Assembly: GCF_009857745.1 (NCBI RefSeq)
Contig: NZ_WWEN01000002.1
Span: forward strand, 930,001 to 994,000
DNA: 64,000 nt
From: Thalassovita mangrovi
GTDB lineage: Bacteria; Pseudomonadota; Alphaproteobacteria; Rhodobacterales; Rhodobacteraceae
Reading direction: 5' to 3'
The translations under genes were made by a program, and so were the position numbers. A model generated the notes under the pieces. It saw nothing but the letters and a program-made list of their open reading frames with translations. It was not told the origin of the DNA and searched no databases. Shown here in pieces: positions 46,048 through 53,598 of the stretch. The first letter of the stretch is position 1. Each line of letters begins with the position of its first letter.

Positions 46048-46656
46048 ATGAAGCTGAGAAGCGGTTGGAGCGTCGAGTTTCAAACATTCGGAGCCAAAGA
46101 GGTTTTGGAGATAACACGGTTGCCGCAGGCGTTGCTGCGTCTCTGGAGGCAAAGAGGTTATTTCCCCGAGAAGGAGAAAGGGCGATGGGCTAAATACGAC
46201 GCGAACGAGATAGCTAGTATTTATTTGCTGTACGCGTTTTCTAAGTTGGGCATGGCCCCCTCTCACGCGGCGCACTTTGCAGGCGACCTAGCTCCTGACC
46301 TACTGTTCTTCGCAACACTTTCCGTCGACGGGGCCTGCGAATTCCTCGGGCCACCGTCAGAAGTTGACGTCATGCGCCGTGAATTTGACGACTCTTTCGA
46401 TCTGGCACGATCAGTGATCGAGCCGAAAGACGAAAGGCGTTATGTTGTGTCGGTGCACGGCTCTGCCTTCGAAAGGATTGGCGATCTTAACGACATGATC
46501 AACTCTGAAGCCAGCGAGTACTTTTCCTGTATCGACCTTGTGGCAGCGGGACGCGGGATCGCCATACGTGCGCAAAGACCTCTTGTCACTTTCAGATTTT
46601 CGACGGATCAAGCTGAGGCACCAAAGGCTCGGAGACTGTCGCATGGCCAGACATAG
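46048..46656 (+). CDS. MerR-like DNA-binding protein of the transposon
   Basis: A 202-residue protein. The N-terminus (residues 12-75) reads as a MerR-type winged HTH: FGAKEVLEITRLPQALLRLW, RQRGYFPEKEKGRWAKYDAN, then EIASIYLLYAFSKLGM. The C-terminal part has no recognisable effector domain; it contains EFLGPPSEVDVMRREFDDSF and a strand-rich end. GGGGAAGG precedes the ATG at 46048; the open frame extends upstream to 45757 but that part overlaps the transposase. Placed divergently from the transposase, it may control transposition or the defence gene. Function is inferred only from fold and position. Confidence 0.7.
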   Translation: MKLRSGWSVEFQTFGAKEVLEITRLPQALLRLWRQRGYFPEKEKGRWAKYDANEIASIYLLYAFSKLGMAPSHAAHFAGDLAPDLLFFATLSVDGACEFLGPPSEVDVMRREFDDSFDLARSVIEPKDERRYVVSVHGSAFERIGDLNDMINSEASEYFSCIDLVAAGRGIAIRAQRPLVTFRFSTDQAEAPKARRLSHGQT

Positions 46657-46690
46657 ACCGACTGGCCCCAGAATAGCGTCACCGGTGATT

Positions 46691-46750
46691 TGTCAGAATC
46701 AGTGACATGCCAGTTTCCATAGCATCGACGGCTGAAACTACCTCACGACC
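46691..46750 (-). repeat. Right terminal inverted repeat
   Basis: 60 bp, reverse-complementary to 41546-41605 with two mismatches. It ends ACTACCTCACGACC directly before the duplicated GGCGCATC. Confidence 0.9.
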
Positions 46751-46758
46751 GGCGCATC
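46751..46758 (+). repeat. Right target-site duplication
   Basis: GGCGCATC, identical to 41538-41545. Eight bases fits the 8-9 bp duplications typical of IS1-family insertions. Confidence 0.9.
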
Positions 46759-46765
46759 CGTGCGC

Positions 46766-46793
46766 TTGACTTTACCGCTGCAATCCCTAGATA
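46766..46793 (+). promoter_or_regulatory. Candidate promoter of the DEAD-box helicase gene
   Basis: TTGACT (46766-46771), 16 bp, TAGATA (46788-46793). The -35 is only 15 bp from the end of the transposon. The leader to the start codon would be about 230 nt; I see no gene in it. Confidence 0.5.
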
Positions 46794-47030
46794 GGCGGTA
46801 TCGCTGCGCTGCCGCGTGAGCATGCCGCGCCGGGTCGGATCGACCTCGGGCGCACCAGCGATGAACCAGTTCCCATCACGCAGGGTTCTCCGGACGGGCC
46901 GGGTCACACGGGAAGCGCCCGTGCGATTTCGAGGCACCGCCGAACCCCGATTGATGTCGCACCGCGTGCGGCATGAGAAACCCGGCGCCGGGCCGTCCGA
47001 GGACGTCTGCGCGCCCTGAAAGGACATTAC

Positions 47031-48311
47031 GTGTCAGACTTTTCTTCGCTCGGCCTCGGGCCGACGATTCTCAAGGCGCTGGAACGCGCCGAATTCACCC
47101 AACCCACCAAGATCCAGGAAAAGGCGATCCCGCTGGCGCTGGACGGCCATGACATCATGGGCCTGGCCCAGACCGGCACCGGCAAGACGCTGGCCTTCGG
47201 CCTGCCGATGATCGACCGGCTGCTGGACGAACCGGGCAAGCCGTTGCCGAAAACGGCCAAGGCGCTGGTGCTGGCGCCGACCCGCGAACTGGTGGGCCAG
47301 ATCGCCGACAACATGCGCCCGATGGTGCAGAACACCCCGCTGAAGATCATGACGGTCGTGGGCGGCCAGTCGATCAACCGGCAGGTCAACGCGCTATCGC
47401 GCGGCACCGACATCCTGGTCGCGACGCCGGGGCGGCTGATCGACCTGATGGATCGCGGGTCGGTGGACCTGTCGACCGTGCGGTACCTGGTGCTGGACGA
47501 AGCCGACCAGATGCTGGACATGGGCTTCATCCATGCGCTGCGCAGGATTGCGCCCAAGCTGGGCACGCCGCGCCAGACCATGCTGTTTTCCGCCACCATG
47601 CCGAAACAGATGGAAGAGCTGAGCCGCAGCTACCTGACCGATCCGCGCCGGGTCGAAGTCGCCCCGCCGGGCAAGACCGCCGACAAGATCGAACAGTCGG
47701 TGGAATTCATGGAAAAGGGCGACAAGCCCGGCCGTCTGCGCGAAATCCTATCGGAAGACACCGACGCGCTGACGCTGGTCTTCATGCGCACCAAGCACAC
47801 CGCCGAGCGGCTGATGAAGAAACTGGTCGCCGACGGCTATAACGCCGCCTCGATCCACGGCAACAAGAGCCAGGGCCAGCGCGACCGCGCCATTAAGGGG
47901 TTCCGCGAAGGGTCGATCACCGTGCTGGTCGCCACCGACGTGGCGGCGCGCGGCATCGATATTCCCGGCGTGGCGCGGGTGGTCAATTTCGACCTGCCCA
48001 ATGTGGCGGAATCCTATGTCCACCGGATCGGCCGCACCGCACGGGCCGGGCGCGAAGGCGTCGCCGTGTCCTTCTGCGCGCCCGATGAACACGATTACCT
48101 GCGCGATATCCAGAAACTGGTCGGGCTGGATTTCGGCCTGCCCGCGCGCAAGGGCGGTGGCAATGGCGGTGGCAACGGCGGCCGTCCCGGCGGCGCCAAA
48201 CCCGCGAACGGCGCGGCGAAACCGGGCGGAAATTCCCGCAACCGCAATCGCAACCGCCGGCGCAGAGGCGGGGGCGGCAAACCCGCCGCGGCCAAGATGC
48301 AGTCGGCCTGA
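47031..48311 (+). CDS. DEAD-box ATP-dependent RNA helicase (RhlE-like)
   Basis: A 426-residue RNA helicase for ribosome assembly or RNA turnover. Motifs in order: Q motif FTQPTKIQEKAIP, Walker A AQTGTGKT, PTREL, GG, TPGR, DEAD-type LDEADQMLDMGF, SAT (FSATMP), ATDVAARGIDIP and HRIGRTARAGREG. The tail after residue 370 is rich in Gly, Asn and Arg (GGGNGGGNGGRPGGAKPAN, then RNRNRNRRRRGGGG), an RNA-binding extension. The start is GTG at 47031 with AAAGGA upstream. A strong bidirectional terminator follows. Confidence 0.94.
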   Translation: MSDFSSLGLGPTILKALERAEFTQPTKIQEKAIPLALDGHDIMGLAQTGTGKTLAFGLPMIDRLLDEPGKPLPKTAKALVLAPTRELVGQIADNMRPMVQNTPLKIMTVVGGQSINRQVNALSRGTDILVATPGRLIDLMDRGSVDLSTVRYLVLDEADQMLDMGFIHALRRIAPKLGTPRQTMLFSATMPKQMEELSRSYLTDPRRVEVAPPGKTADKIEQSVEFMEKGDKPGRLREILSEDTDALTLVFMRTKHTAERLMKKLVADGYNAASIHGNKSQGQRDRAIKGFREGSITVLVATDVAARGIDIPGVARVVNFDLPNVAESYVHRIGRTARAGREGVAVSFCAPDEHDYLRDIQKLVGLDFGLPARKGGGNGGGNGGRPGGAKPANGAAKPGGNSRNRNRNRRRRGGGGKPAAAKMQSA

Positions 48312-48330
48312 CGCCGGACCCGCGATCTGA

Positions 48331-48372
48331 AAACAAAAAACGCCAATGCTGGAAAAGCATTGGCGTTTTTCT
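48331..48372. terminator. Bidirectional intrinsic terminator
   Basis: A 15-bp perfect stem (AAAAACGCCAATGCT, loop GGAAA, then its complement, 48336-48370) has A-runs and T-runs on its two sides, so it can end both the helicase and the proV transcripts. Confidence 0.85.
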
Positions 48373-48396
48373 TTGGCATCTGCCCCGGCAGGGTAG

Positions 48397-49446
48397 TTAG
48401 CGCACCGCGCCCTTTTCCGCCGCCCGGGTGGGCACCAGCGCCCGCACCAGGTCCTTCATGTGCAGGATGCCGACGTCTTCACCGTCCTTCTGCACCTTGA
48501 AGTTATGCGAGGTGTCGCCCTCGGACAGCTCGATCAGCTTTTCGAGGTTGTCGTTCGCATCCACCACGCCGGAAAATTCGGTTTCTCCGTTCAGCGGCGA
48601 CATGACCGAGCGCACCCGCAGCACCCGGGCCCGGTTGATGTCGCTGACGAAGTCCTCGATATACGGATCGTTGGGGTTCAGCAGGATATGCTGCGGTTCA
48701 CCCTGCTGCACCACGTAGCCGTCCTTCAGGATCACCAGGTGATCGGCCAGCTTCAGCGCCTCGTCCAGATCGTGGGTGATGAAGACGATGGTCTTCTGCA
48801 ATTCCTTCTGCAATTCCAGCAGCAGGTCCTGCATGTCGGTGCGGATCAGCGGGTCGAGCGCCGAAAACGCTTCGTCCATCAGCATGATGTCGCTATCCGA
48901 AGCCAGCGCGCGGGCGATCCCCACCCGTTGCTGCATGCCGCCCGACAACTGGTGCGGATAGTGATCCTCGTAGCCGTCCAGCCCGACCCGTTGCAGCCAG
49001 GGCCGACCGTGGCTTTCGGCCGAGGCTTCGTCCTCGCCGCGCACCAGCCGCGACATGCCCGCGTTCTGCAGCACCGTGCGGTGCGGCAGCAGTGCGAATT
49101 TCTGGAACACCATCGACATCTTGTTGCGGCGCAGGTTGCGCAGCTGTTCCTCGTCGTAGTCCAACACGTTTTCGCCATCGACGATGACCTCGCCGCTGGT
49201 CGGTTCGATCAGCCGGTTCAGGTGGCGGATCAGGGTCGATTTACCCGACCCCGACAGCCCCATGATCACGGTGATTTCCCCGGCCTGCATGTCGACATTG
49301 ATGTCCTGCAGCCCCAGCACGTGGTTGTACTTTTCCAGCAGCTCGGGCTTGCCCATGCCGGAATGGACATGCGGCAGCATCGCTTGCGGGTCGTCGCCGA
49401 AGATCTTGTACAGCCCGCGGATCGAGACTTTGGGTTCTTTGCTCAT
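48397..49446 (-). CDS. proV: Glycine betaine/proline ABC transporter ATPase
   Basis: A 349-residue ATPase of the osmoprotectant family. Walker A is GLSGSGKSTLIRHLN, the signature LSGGMQQRVGIARAL, Walker B IMLMDEAFSALDPLI, followed by THDLDEALKLAD. The N-terminal extension before the ATPase and the C-terminal CBS-like region (GVVDANDNLEKLIELS and DVGILHMKDLVRALV) are typical of ProV/OpuAA, where CBS domains sense ionic strength. The start at 49446 is preceded by GGAGAGGG. Last gene of proX-proW-proV. Confidence 0.94.
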   Translation of the reverse strand: MSKEPKVSIRGLYKIFGDDPQAMLPHVHSGMGKPELLEKYNHVLGLQDINVDMQAGEITVIMGLSGSGKSTLIRHLNRLIEPTSGEVIVDGENVLDYDEEQLRNLRRNKMSMVFQKFALLPHRTVLQNAGMSRLVRGEDEASAESHGRPWLQRVGLDGYEDHYPHQLSGGMQQRVGIARALASDSDIMLMDEAFSALDPLIRTDMQDLLLELQKELQKTIVFITHDLDEALKLADHLVILKDGYVVQQGEPQHILLNPNDPYIEDFVSDINRARVLRVRSVMSPLNGETEFSGVVDANDNLEKLIELSEGDTSHNFKVQKDGEDVGILHMKDLVRALVPTRAAEKGAVR

Positions 49447-49456
49447 GTCCCTCTCC

Positions 49457-50503
49457 TCAGTCCTTTTGGGCCGTATTGATGCGGCCAAGCGACGCCTTGG
49501 TCACCCGGTCCAGCAGGATCGCCAGCAACACGATACCGAATCCGGAAACGAGGCCCACGCCCAGTTCCAGGTTACGGATGCCGCGCAGCACCAGCACGCC
49601 GAGGCCCGGGGCCGACACCAGCGAGGCGATCACCACCATCGCGAGGCTCATCATGATGGTCTGGTTCACACCGGCCATGATGTTGGGCATCGCCAGCGGA
49701 ATCTGCACCCCGAAGAGTTTCTGCTTGTCGGTCATGCCAAACGCGTCGGCGGCTTCGATCACGTCCTGATCGACCAGCCGGATGCCCAGATCGGTCAGCC
49801 GGATCACCGGCACGATGGCATAGAGGATGATCGCGATGCCGTAGAGCTTCGATTCCGTCACCGAGAACAGGAAGATCAGCGGGATCAGATAGACGAAGGT
49901 CGGCAGCGTCTGCAGCATGTCGAGCACCGGCAAGGATACCCTTTGGAACCTGTCGCTGCGTGACATCAGGATGCCTATCGGCACCCCCAGAAGCACGCTG
50001 AACCCGGTACAGACGAAGATGATCGACAGGGTCTGGATCGCCGGCACGTAATGGTCGATGAAGGACAGGAACAGGAAGGAAATCGCGACGAAACCCACCA
50101 GCTTCCACGATCTCGACGCGCCCCAGACCGCCAGCAGCAGCAGCGGGATCACGATGAACCACGGCACCGTCTGGAACAGCCACAGCGACCCGTCCAACGC
50201 CCAGCTCAGCGGTTGGGAAATCGGGTCCAGCACCACTTTCAGCGGGTCCTTGACCGACAGGAACAGGTTTTCCACCCAGGTGGTCATGTCCCGCGTCCGC
50301 GCCACCGACGAACAGGATTCGTTCAACGTGTCGAGCGACGGGAACGGCGTGTCCCAGAAGGAAACCGGCGCGCCCTCGCCGCCGCCGCCATCCTTGCCCG
50401 ATTTCGCCAGCAGTTGCGCCATGGTCATCGGACCGCCGGACGCGTCTTTTTCACACCAGTCCTTCAGGCCCAATGCGCCGAACAGCCAATCATAAGCGGC
50501 CAT
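49457..50503 (-). CDS. proW: Glycine betaine/proline ABC transporter permease
   Basis: A 348-residue inner-membrane permease. A hydrophilic N-terminus of about 100 residues precedes seven to eight helices. LGVPIGILMSRSDRF begins the permease domain, and DVIEAADAFGMTDKQKLFGV with QIPLAMPNIMAGVNQTIMMS is the EAA coupling loop. The gap of 10 bp to proV indicates one transcript. Confidence 0.93.
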   Translation of the reverse strand: MAAYDWLFGALGLKDWCEKDASGGPMTMAQLLAKSGKDGGGGEGAPVSFWDTPFPSLDTLNESCSSVARTRDMTTWVENLFLSVKDPLKVVLDPISQPLSWALDGSLWLFQTVPWFIVIPLLLLAVWGASRSWKLVGFVAISFLFLSFIDHYVPAIQTLSIIFVCTGFSVLLGVPIGILMSRSDRFQRVSLPVLDMLQTLPTFVYLIPLIFLFSVTESKLYGIAIILYAIVPVIRLTDLGIRLVDQDVIEAADAFGMTDKQKLFGVQIPLAMPNIMAGVNQTIMMSLAMVVIASLVSAPGLGVLVLRGIRNLELGVGLVSGFGIVLLAILLDRVTKASLGRINTAQKD

Positions 50504-50551
50504 TTCCTATCCCCTTTTGTTCGTTCTTGGCGGGGCTGCCCCGCAGAAGCG

Positions 50552-50574
50552 AAGGGCGCCCGGCGGGCGCCCTT
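50552..50574 (-). terminator. Hairpin between proX and proW
   Basis: AAGGGCGCCC, loop GGC, GGGCGCCCTT: a 10-bp perfect stem with no T-run. It lies between co-directional genes, so it more likely protects the proX mRNA or thins out proWV expression than stops the operon. Confidence 0.6.
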
Positions 50575-50586
50575 TGACTTGGTCGG

Positions 50587-51564
50587 TTACTTCAGCAGCG
50601 CCGAAAGCTTGTCCTTGGCCGCGTCGTTCAGCCAGCCGCCCCAGACGTCGGGCTTGCTGGTCAGGAAATAGACCGCCGCTTCCTCGGTCGAGGCGGTGTT
50701 GGCTTCTTTCCAGGCCAGGATGTCGTTCATCTGCGCGTTGGTGAAGGACACGTTCTTCATGAACGCGGTTTCTTCCGGGTGCGCTTCCATGAATTCGTTG
50801 GTCACGATGGTCTTGACCGGGCTGACCGGGTATTCCGACTTGCCGACGCCGCGGTTGGGGCATTCGGGATCGGCGTCACAGGCGTGAACCTCGGCGTTGT
50901 AATCGCCCAGGTCGATCTTCACCATCGGGAACTTGCCCAGGATCGCGGTCGGACCCCAGTAGTAGCCGAACCACGGTTCCTTGTTGGCATAGGCCGCCGC
51001 GATCGACGAGGCCAGGGTTTCGCCCGATCCGTGCTGGAACACCTCGATGCCTGCATCGACCACGCCGAAGGCCTGGGTTTTCGACGCGTTGGCGCGCTGG
51101 CAGCCCCAGCCTTCGGGGCACTGGTGGAACCGGTTGCCGATCAGCTCGGGATTGGCCAGGATGCCTTCCAGCGTGCCCGCTTCGGGATGTTCGGCAACGA
51201 TGTAATCGGGCACCCACCAACCTTCGACGCCACCGTCGGACAGAACGTCGGTCAGGGTGCTGATCTTGCCCTCGGCTTCCAGCTTCTCATAGGACGGCGC
51301 GCCGTTGATCCACAGCTCGGTCACGATGTCGGGTTCGCCGGTTTCGGCAACCGAGGCCAGCGCCGGAACGGTCGAGGACGGCACCATGTCGACCTTGCAG
51401 CCATAGCCCTGTTCCAACACGAACTTGGCGACGCTGGTCACCACCTGGCTCGACGCCCAGTTCATCTCGGTCATGGTGACTTCGCCGCATTCGGCCGATG
51501 CCGCACCGGCGGACAGGGCGATGGCAGCTGCGGCAGCGCCGCATTTCAGGAAATTCGTTGTCAT
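50587..51564 (-). CDS. proX: Glycine betaine/proline-binding periplasmic protein
   Basis: A 325-residue binding protein with a Sec signal peptide (LKCGAAAAAIALSAGAASA). It opens ECGEVTMTEMNWASSQVVTS and keeps the tryptophan-rich cage motifs of betaine binders, WVPDYIV, EPWFGYYWGPTAILGKF and a closing VWGGWLNDAAKDKL. The four cysteines in RFHQCPEGWGCQR and HACDADPECPNRG suggest two disulfides. Start at 51564 follows AAGGAG; the frame continues to 51618 without homology. First gene of the operon, divergent from soxB. Confidence 0.93.
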   Translation of the reverse strand: MTTNFLKCGAAAAAIALSAGAASAECGEVTMTEMNWASSQVVTSVAKFVLEQGYGCKVDMVPSSTVPALASVAETGEPDIVTELWINGAPSYEKLEAEGKISTLTDVLSDGGVEGWWVPDYIVAEHPEAGTLEGILANPELIGNRFHQCPEGWGCQRANASKTQAFGVVDAGIEVFQHGSGETLASSIAAAYANKEPWFGYYWGPTAILGKFPMVKIDLGDYNAEVHACDADPECPNRGVGKSEYPVSPVKTIVTNEFMEAHPEETAFMKNVSFTNAQMNDILAWKEANTASTEEAAVYFLTSKPDVWGGWLNDAAKDKLSALLK

Positions 51565-52069
51565 AAGGAGAGCTCCTTGTTGGATGAAGTCATTGATTTT
51601 TTGTGAATTATTTCCCACCCGAGAGGCCAGAAGGCATCATCACAGTGATCGGATCGGGACAGATCAGGCGGTGGCAGAGACTGCGGCGAAGGCGCATTGC
51701 ACAGCCATCGCTACAAGCGTCTTGTGGTCCGTTTCTTGACACCCCCTTGCCAGCCAAGCCTGCCACGCGACCGCAGCCGCGCCTAACGATTTGCACACAT
51801 TCCGCAGCGTCAGGTCCCCCTATTGGGCGCTGCTGCGCAGGGCGCTTCACGGCGGGCAATGGAACAGATACGACATCACTTGTCAAATAGCGACATTTAC
51901 GCACCGCCCCGCCCCCGGCAAAAGCCGGATTTCGCCCCCTGCCGCATGGCCGGTATGCGGCAATTTTGCATTCGGCGGGTTGGCTCCCGGACGGGCTGTA
52001 CCTATCGTGCGGAAAAACGAATACCGACAGGGGGCGTGCTGCGGATGATGACCGCGCCGGTAAGCTGAC
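51565..52069. other. Divergent control region between proX and soxB
   Basis: 505 bp without a supported gene. CGACAT occurs as a direct repeat at 51871-51876 and 51891-51896 (20 bp apart) around TTGTCAAATA. Such tandem half-sites are compatible with an AraC-type regulator, and one is encoded at 56893-57834. TTGACA-like -35 elements occur on both strands but promoters are not certain. Confidence 0.35.
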
Positions 52070-53323
52070 ATGGCAAGACGTTATTCGGCCTGGAGCCTTT
52101 TTCGCGAAGGGCTGCGCGGGCACAAGGGCTGGGGCCCGGCCTGGCGCTCGCCCGAGCCGAAGAAACGCTATGACGTAATCGTCATCGGCGGCGGCGGGCA
52201 TGGCCTCGCGACCGCCTATTACCTGGCGAAAAACCACGGGATAACAAACGTGGCGGTGCTTGAAAAAGGCTGGCTCGGCGGCGGCAATACCGGGCGCAAC
52301 ACCACGGTGATCCGTTCGAACTATTTCTACCCCGAAAGCGTCGCGCTCTATGACCTGTCGCTGCGGCTTTACGAGGGGCTGTCGAAAGACCTGAATTACA
52401 ACGTGATGTTTTCGCAGCGCGGCGTCACCAACCTGTGCCATTCGGAACCGGAAATGGAAATGGCCGCGCGGCTGGTCAACGCGATGCGCCTGAACGGCAC
52501 CGATGCCGAATTGCTCGACGCCGATCAGTTGCGCAAATTCATCCCTGCCCTGAATATCCGCCCCGATGCCCGCCTGCCGATCCACGGCGCGGTGTTGCAG
52601 CCGCGCGGCGGCACCGGGCGGCACGACGCGGTGGCCTGGGGCTATGCCCGCGCCGCCGATGCCGCCGGGGTCGACATCATCCAGAATTGCGAAGTTCTGG
52701 ATTTCATCACCGAGGGCGGGCGTTGTGTCGGCGTATCGACCAGCCGGGGCGATATCCGCGCCGACCGGATCGGCGCGGCGGTGGCCGGGCATTCTTCGGT
52801 GTTGGCGGAAAAGGCAGGCGTCGGGTTGCCGATCACGTCCTACGCGCTTCAGGCCTTCGTGTCGGAACCTCTGAAACCGGTTCTGGATACCGTGCTGATT
52901 TCGCCGGTCACCGGCACCTATGTCAGCCAGTCCGACAAGGGCGGGCTGGTGATCGGCGGCGGGCTGGACCGGGTGCCGTCCTATGGCCAGCGCGGCAACC
53001 TGCCGGTGCAGGAAACGGTGATGGCCGGGCTGACCGAGATGCTGCCTATCCTGTCCAAGGTAAAACTGCTGCGCCACTGGGCCGGGATCGTCGATGTCAC
53101 CCCCGACAGTTCCCCGATCCTCGGGCCTTCGGCGCTGGAGGGGCTGTATTTCAACTGCGGCTGGGGCACCGGCGGGTTCAAGGCGATCCCGGCGGGCGGG
53201 TATCTATTTGCCCACATCCTCGCCACCGGCGCCCATCACGACATCAGCCGCCCCTTCGGGGCCGACCGCTTCACCACCGGCCGCCTGATCGACGAAGGCG
53301 CCGCGTCCGGCATCGCGCATTAG
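52070..53323 (+). CDS. soxB: Sarcosine oxidase subunit beta
   Basis: The 417-residue catalytic subunit of heterotetrameric sarcosine oxidase, which demethylates sarcosine to glycine with O2. VIVIGGGGHGLATAYYLAKN (35-54) binds FAD; IRSNYFYPESVALYDLSLRL is the family block. H172 (PIHGAVLQPRGG) or H185 (GRHDAVAWG) is where the covalent FMN histidine (about 173-175 in characterised enzymes) is expected. The C-terminal GLYFNCGWGTGGFKAIPAGG is conserved. First gene of soxBDAG, 9 bp before soxD. Confidence 0.95.
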   Translation: MARRYSAWSLFREGLRGHKGWGPAWRSPEPKKRYDVIVIGGGGHGLATAYYLAKNHGITNVAVLEKGWLGGGNTGRNTTVIRSNYFYPESVALYDLSLRLYEGLSKDLNYNVMFSQRGVTNLCHSEPEMEMAARLVNAMRLNGTDAELLDADQLRKFIPALNIRPDARLPIHGAVLQPRGGTGRHDAVAWGYARAADAAGVDIIQNCEVLDFITEGGRCVGVSTSRGDIRADRIGAAVAGHSSVLAEKAGVGLPITSYALQAFVSEPLKPVLDTVLISPVTGTYVSQSDKGGLVIGGGLDRVPSYGQRGNLPVQETVMAGLTEMLPILSKVKLLRHWAGIVDVTPDSSPILGPSALEGLYFNCGWGTGGFKAIPAGGYLFAHILATGAHHDISRPFGADRFTTGRLIDEGAASGIAH

Positions 53324-53331
53324 GAGGTTTC

Positions 53332-53598
53332 ATGCAGCTTTTCCCCTGCCCTTTCTGCGGACCGCGCGACGAACGCGAATTCCATTTCGCCGGTGAGATC
53401 GGCAAGACACGCCCCGACACCACGGGCGAGGTGAGTGCCGAGGACTGGGCGCGTTACCTCAACACCCAGCGCAACGAAAAGGGCCGCGTGCGCGAGGTCT
53501 GGATGCACCTGACCTGTTCGGAACTTTTCGTGATGGAACGCGACAGCGTGACGATGGAGGTGCTGTCGTCAACGCCCCTGCGGGAGGACGTCGAATGA
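53332..53598 (+). CDS. soxD: Sarcosine oxidase subunit delta
   Basis: An 88-residue zinc protein of the sarcosine oxidase complex. CPFCG gives C6 and C9, and WMHLTCSEL gives H59 and C62, matching the known zinc ligands of the delta subunit (Cys6, Cys9, His59, Cys63 in the solved enzyme). TAGGAGG precedes the ATG closely. The stop overlaps the soxA start by 4 bases. Confidence 0.95.
   Translation: MQLFPCPFCGPRDEREFHFAGEIGKTRPDTTGEVSAEDWARYLNTQRNEKGRVREVWMHLTCSELFVMERDSVTMEVLSSTPLREDVE

Larger units (their letters stand above)
41546..46750. mobile_element. 5.2-kb IS1-type transposon carrying a SIR2-STAND gene
   Basis: The element is bounded by 60-bp terminal inverted repeats (41546-41605 and 46691-46750; 58 of 60 bases match) and flanked by an 8-bp direct duplication, GGCGCATC. 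Both ends begin GGTCGTGAGGTAGTTT. Cargo is a SIR2-NTPase protein (+), an IS1-family transposase (-) with one internal stop, and a MerR-like regulator (+). Parts are clearly less GC-rich than the chromosome around it. It sits between copZ and a DEAD-box helicase gene. Near-identical ends and an intact duplication suggest a recent insertion. Confidence 0.9.

Noticed and set aside
41546-46750. Prophage or integrative element
   Set aside because: No integrase, phage structural genes or tRNA target; the ends and duplication are those of a DDE transposon.
46816-47019. 67-codon frame before the DEAD-box helicase
   Set aside because: No ribosome site and no recognisable protein features; it lies in the likely leader of the helicase gene.
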